Shown here in pieces: positions 60,390-64,000 of a stretch of 64,000 nt of DNA. The DNA comes from Desulfopila sp. IMCC35006 (GTDB taxonomy: Bacteria; Desulfobacterota; Desulfobulbia; Desulfobulbales; Desulfocapsaceae), in contig NZ_SWCM01000001.1 of assembly GCF_005116645.1 (NCBI RefSeq), positions 496,001 through 560,000 on the forward strand. The letters run 5' to 3'. Made by a program: the position numbers and the translations under genes. The stretch's first letter is position 1, and every line of letters begins with the position of its first letter. A model generated the notes under the pieces. The model saw nothing but the letters and a program-made list of their open reading frames with translations, did not search any database and was not told the DNA's origin.

Positions 60390-63092
60390 TCATGACTTTG
60401 TCTTCTCGTTCCATCCACCCGACTGCTGAATCAGCTTAGCTACCAGTCCCGTCCAGCCGGTCTGATGGCCGGCGCCCAGTCCGGCGCCGTTGTCACCATG
60501 AAAGTATTCGTTAAAGAAGACATACTCCCGCCAGTGCGGATCATCCTGGAACTGTCGATTTCCGCCGTACATCGGCCGATCGCCACTGCCATCGCGCAGG
60601 AACAATTTGATCAGGCGCCGGGACAGTTCGGTTGCAACCTCGCCGAGATCCATCATCTGCCCTGAACCGGTGGGACATTCCACTTTTAAGGAATCCCCAT
60701 AGAAGTGATGGTACTTCTGCAGGGATTCGATCAACAGATAGTTGATGGGAAACCAAACCGGCCCGCGCCAGTTGGAATTGCCGCCGAACAGCCCACTGGT
60801 CGATTCAGCCGGCTGGTAGCCAATAGTATGGGACAGGCCGTCAACGGAGAGGGTGTAGGGTTGGTCGAGATGTAATTTGGAAATTGAGCGGATGCCGTAG
60901 GGAGACAGAAATTCCTTTTCATCCAGCATGGGCTGTAACACCCGCACCAGCCGCTCTCGGTTAATGATCGACAACAGCCGCCGCGCATTCTTTCCCGGCG
61001 ATTTCACACAGGCTAAATGCCCCTGGTCACGGAGATACACCCGATTTTCAAAAAACCAGTTCATTCTCCGTTTAAAGACCGGCAGACTCTCGACCAGGTC
61101 ATGCTCAAGCGTCTCTACGGCCAGAATCGGCATTAAACCCACCAGGGATCGCACCTTGAGGGGGGTCATGCTGCCATCCGGCATATGCAGGGTGTCGTAA
61201 AAGAAGCCGTCTTCTTCATTCCACAGGCTCATGCCACCCCGGTAAGCCCCGGCCATGGCCTGGGCGATGCGCAGGAAGTGTTCAAAAAACTTACTGGCGG
61301 TATCCTGATAAACTGGGTCGGTCGTCGCCAGTTCAAGGGAGATTTTCAGAAGTATCAGGCTGTAAAAACCCATCCAGGCGGTCCCGTCGGACTGATCGAT
61401 ATGGCCACCGGTTGGCAGCGGGGCACTGCGATCGAAGATACTGATGTTATCCAGGCCGAGAAATCCGCCCTGGAAGACATTGCGGCCATCGTCATCTTTT
61501 TTATTCACCCACCAGGTGAAATTCATCAACAGTTTGTGCAATATACCCTCGAGAAAATGGGTATCCGCCCGACCCTGCTGCTTCGCGTCAATCTTGTACA
61601 CCCGCCAAGCCCCCCAGGCATGTACCGGTGGATTCGTGTCGCCAAACTGCCACTCATAGGCAGGCAGTGCCCCGTTAGGATGCATGTACCATTCACGACC
61701 CATCAGATTAAGCTGGCGTTTGGCAAATTCAGCATCCACCAGGGCCAGCGGGATGGCGTGAAAGGCCAGATCCCAGGCGGCATACCAGGGATATTCCCAC
61801 TTGTCGGGCATGGAAACAATATCGAAATTATTCAAATGCTCCCAGTCGTGGTTACGCCCGCTTGTTCGGGACGCGGGCAGATCCTTCTGCTCCGGGTCAC
61901 CATGCAGCCACTGCTCCACATTGTAATAATAAAATTGCTTGCTCCAGATCATCCCGGCCAGTGCTTGACGCTGGATTGCTGTCTGCTCGGGGCCGACGTC
62001 ACGCTGGATGGCTGCGTAAAAGGCATCGGCCTCGGCCAGGCGTCGGTCAAAACAGGAGTCAAAATCGGCAAAGGGACTCGCCAGTGTAGAATTGGCAAGC
62101 CGCAGCCGCAGGGAACATGATCCCTGGGCGGGAACCTGACAGCTATACCAGACGGCGGCTTTCGTACCTTCACCAGCCGGATTCACCGCGTTTGGTTCGC
62201 CACCAATCACATGGCGATGCAAACCATCTTTAACATAGACACTGCCATTGGGTCGGCCGAAGAGCCGCTCCGTATTGGTTTCGTTGTCGGTGAACAGCAG
62301 CCGGGGTTGACCATCTTCACTCAATGTGTCGGCGAAGAGATAATAATCACCGGCCGCCGGGTGGAAGAGGTGGACGACAGCGCCCCCCCCGGAATCGCTC
62401 ATCTTCTTCAACACCGGGCGGCCCGGGACATCGTCCATCGGCCCGGCGTCATAGCCCCAGCTCCAGGTGTTGCGAAACCAGATCGTCGGGAGCAGATCCA
62501 GTAAAGCCGCTTCGGGTCCGCGGTTATGGGCTGTTATCCGGATCAAGATGTCGTCGGTATCTGCCTTGGCGTATTCCACAAAGACATCGAAGTAACGCTG
62601 GTTTTCAAAGACACCGGTGTCCAGCAACTCATACTCAAAATCGTTGAATCCCCGACGCCGGTTCTCAGCCACCAGATCAGCGTAGGGAAAGGCTGCCTGC
62701 GGATATTTATAGAGCATTTTCAGATAGCTGTGCGTCGGCGTGGCGTCAAGATAATAGTAGTACTCCTTGACATCCTCGCCGTGGTTGCCTTCAGGGCCGG
62801 CAAGACCGAACATTCGCTCTTTGAGGATAGGGTCGTTATGATTCCACAGCGACAGGGCAAAGCAGATATATTGATTACGGTCGGAGATACCGGCAATACC
62901 GTCTTCTCCCCAGCGGTAGGCCTTGCTGCGGGCATGATCGTGGGGGAAATACTCCCAGGCGCTGCCATAGGGGCTGTAATCCTCCCTGACCGTGCCCCAG
63001 GAACGCTCACTGAGGTACGGGCCCCACTTTTTCCAATTGACCTTGAGGTCCAGATGATCTTGCAGTCGTTGGTGTTCTGCGGTCATTTTCAT
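60390..63092 (-). CDS. GH63-like glucosidase (MGH1-type)
   Basis: A 900-residue cytoplasmic protein. It begins [14 protein letters not shown] and [20 protein letters not shown], has a long beta-sandwich N-domain with many aromatic residues, then an (alpha/alpha)6 barrel: [57 protein letters not shown] and [20 protein letters not shown]. The family includes processing alpha-glucosidases and bacterial mannosylglycerate/alpha-glucoside hydrolases. The substrate is not clear. ATG 63092 with GGGAGG is used; 40 further upstream codons lack a ribosome site. Confidence 0.88.
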   Translation of the reverse strand: MKMTAEHQRLQDHLDLKVNWKKWGPYLSERSWGTVREDYSPYGSAWEYFPHDHARSKAYRWGEDGIAGISDRNQYICFALSLWNHNDPILKERMFGLAGPEGNHGEDVKEYYYYLDATPTHSYLKMLYKYPQAAFPYADLVAENRRRGFNDFEYELLDTGVFENQRYFDVFVEYAKADTDDILIRITAHNRGPEAALLDLLPTIWFRNTWSWGYDAGPMDDVPGRPVLKKMSDSGGGAVVHLFHPAAGDYYLFADTLSEDGQPRLLFTDNETNTERLFGRPNGSVYVKDGLHRHVIGGEPNAVNPAGEGTKAAVWYSCQVPAQGSCSLRLRLANSTLASPFADFDSCFDRRLAEADAFYAAIQRDVGPEQTAIQRQALAGMIWSKQFYYYNVEQWLHGDPEQKDLPASRTSGRNHDWEHLNNFDIVSMPDKWEYPWYAAWDLAFHAIPLALVDAEFAKRQLNLMGREWYMHPNGALPAYEWQFGDTNPPVHAWGAWRVYKIDAKQQGRADTHFLEGILHKLLMNFTWWVNKKDDDGRNVFQGGFLGLDNISIFDRSAPLPTGGHIDQSDGTAWMGFYSLILLKISLELATTDPVYQDTASKFFEHFLRIAQAMAGAYRGGMSLWNEEDGFFYDTLHMPDGSMTPLKVRSLVGLMPILAVETLEHDLVESLPVFKRRMNWFFENRVYLRDQGHLACVKSPGKNARRLLSIINRERLVRVLQPMLDEKEFLSPYGIRSISKLHLDQPYTLSVDGLSHTIGYQPAESTSGLFGGNSNWRGPVWFPINYLLIESLQKYHHFYGDSLKVECPTGSGQMMDLGEVATELSRRLIKLFLRDGSGDRPMYGGNRQFQDDPHWREYVFFNEYFHGDNGAGLGAGHQTGWTGLVAKLIQQSGGWNEKTKS

Positions 63093-63135
63093 CGTCTGCC
63101 TCCCCCTGCCTGCGCGCTGTTTGCTCTCAAAAAGA

Positions 63136-64000
63136 CTACCGTCGCAAGGCCATGAAATTATGGAAAATACTTTTAACGGTCGGTGTAAGACGTTCACGGT
63201 TATAGGCGTCACCGCACTGCCGAATAGCTTCAGCGGCTGTCGGATAGGGATGAATCACCCCGGCCAGTCGGCCAAGTCCCATTCCACCCTGCATCGCCAC
63301 GGTAATCTCACTGATCATGTCACCGGCATGGCTGCCGACGATGGTTGCGCCCAGGATCTGATCCTTTCCTTTCGCTACATGGATTTTGACATAACCGGAG
63401 GCGACTCCATCGACGATACCTCTGTCCACATCGCTCAACGCCCGTTTAAAGGTCACAAAAGGGATCTTGCGTTCCTGGAGATCCTTCTCGTAAAGCCCGA
63501 CATGGGCGACTTCCGGATCGGTGTAGGTTGCCCAGGGTATCAGCAGGTCCGAGACCTTGTCGCGACCAAAGAACAGTGCATTTTTAATGACGAGACGGGC
63601 CATGAAATCAGCCATATGGGTGAACTGATATCTGCTGGCCACATCCCCCACGGCAAAAATATCGGGATTGGTGGTCTGCAGCCTGTCGTTTACCACCACC
63701 CCCTTGCGGACATCAAATTCCACTCCGGCTTTTTCTAAGCCCAGTCCAGTCACGCTGGGCTTTCGGCCGGTGGCTACCAGCAGGGCGTCAAATTCGAAGA
63801 CTTTTTCCGTGCCTTCTTCCGCAAGAACAACGCGGAGAGGCCCATTTTCGCCCCCCTTCTCGACGCATCTGTACCTTGCGTTAAAGACAAAAGACACTCC
63901 GTCTTTTTCCATCGCCTCTTTTACTATCTGCACGGCCTCCGGATCTTCCTTGGCCAGGATATGCTCATTGCGGGAAAAGACCGTCACCCGGGAGCCCAGC
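63136..64000 (-). CDS. Mercuric-reductase-like FAD disulfide oxidoreductase (partial, N-terminus beyond window)
   Basis: About 287 C-terminal residues are visible. The second half of the NAD(P) domain ([39 protein letters not shown]), the FAD loop [20 protein letters not shown] and the dimerisation domain are present. The C-terminal motif is [12 protein letters not shown], with Tyr in the catalytic-His position, typical of mercuric-reductase-like proteins that lack the CCxx mercury-binding tail. The redox Cys pair lies outside the window. Its C-terminus faces the GH63-like gene's upstream end at 43 bp. Confidence 0.9.
   Translation of the reverse strand, partial: LGSRVTVFSRNEHILAKEDPEAVQIVKEAMEKDGVSFVFNARYRCVEKGGENGPLRVVLAEEGTEKVFEFDALLVATGRKPSVTGLGLEKAGVEFDVRKGVVVNDRLQTTNPDIFAVGDVASRYQFTHMADFMARLVIKNALFFGRDKVSDLLIPWATYTDPEVAHVGLYEKDLQERKIPFVTFKRALSDVDRGIVDGVASGYVKIHVAKGKDQILGATIVGSHAGDMISEITVAMQGGMGLGRLAGVIHPYPTAAEAIRQCGDAYNRERLTPTVKSIFHNFMALRR

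Noticed and set aside
1-64000. CRISPR arrays, rRNA, tRNA and prophage genes
   Set aside because: No spaced repeat series, no tRNA-like cloverleaf and no phage proteins were seen on reading; absence was not tested by computation.

Overview
The window reads as chromosomal DNA of a Gram-negative bacterium with both a full respiratory chain and a large stress and envelope gene set. My best guess is Desulfobacterota or another former deltaproteobacterium. This rests on a fused NuoB/C/D subunit (I recall such fusions from Geobacter-type genomes), a KamA-family radical SAM protein, rubredoxin, and many small envelope proteins. No rRNA, tRNA, CRISPR array or phage genes were seen, so the taxonomic call is an inference.

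Layout. (1) Positions 1-13112, minus strand: a complete complex I operon, nuoA-(BCD)-E-F-G-H-I-J-K-L-M-N, with nuoN cut by the window edge. Most neighbouring genes overlap by ATGA. The only two longer gaps beside nuoI and nuoF carry the same 21-bp palindrome. A candidate promoter with a G-tract dyad at the expected transcription start lies upstream of nuoA. (2) 13.7-27.7 kb: an aerobic respiration and quinone block. A DUF3096 micro-protein, a UbiA-family prenyltransferase and cyoABCD (bo3-type quinol oxidase) run rightwards. They meet a leftward series: ABC1/UbiB-like kinase, eboD-like and eboE-like genes, ubiE/menG, a second methyltransferase, then cydA-cydB (bd-type quinol oxidase). Complex I and both oxidases share the quinone pool, and the genes between are quinone-modifying or Ebo metabolite genes. 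This is the most system-like part of the window.

(3) 28-36 kb: a flavin disulfide reductase preceded by three operator-like dyads, a CPA1 Na+/H+ antiporter, a PLP aminotransferase, a divergent KamA-family radical SAM protein with substitutions at key positions, and a YihY membrane protein. (4) 36-50 kb: envelope, lipid and osmotic stress genes. These include a metallophosphoesterase, a lipid kinase, a TIGR01777 epimerase-like protein, an SDR, a coiled-coil protein, a SYLF protein, a small repeat lipoprotein, a PagL-like deacylase, cardiolipin synthase, a BON-MscS channel, DUF2254, a PLDc_N peptide, a lipoprotein thiol peroxidase and UspA. Two copies of one ~172-bp non-autonomous element (MITE), each with a perfect 8-bp target duplication, lie at 34665-34837 and 43029-43200.

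(5) 50-58 kb: redox and sulfur genes: DUF924, rubredoxin, a cytoplasmic sulfite-oxidase-family protein in an apparent operon with gshA, a glutathione S-transferase, a rhodanese-YceI fusion with a missing catalytic Cys, a MetE/UroD-like protein, and a coupled CBS-HPP pair. (6) 58-64 kb, minus strand: a glycogen debranching enzyme, a large GH63-like glucosidase, and the C-terminal part of a mercuric-reductase-like flavoprotein cut by the window end.
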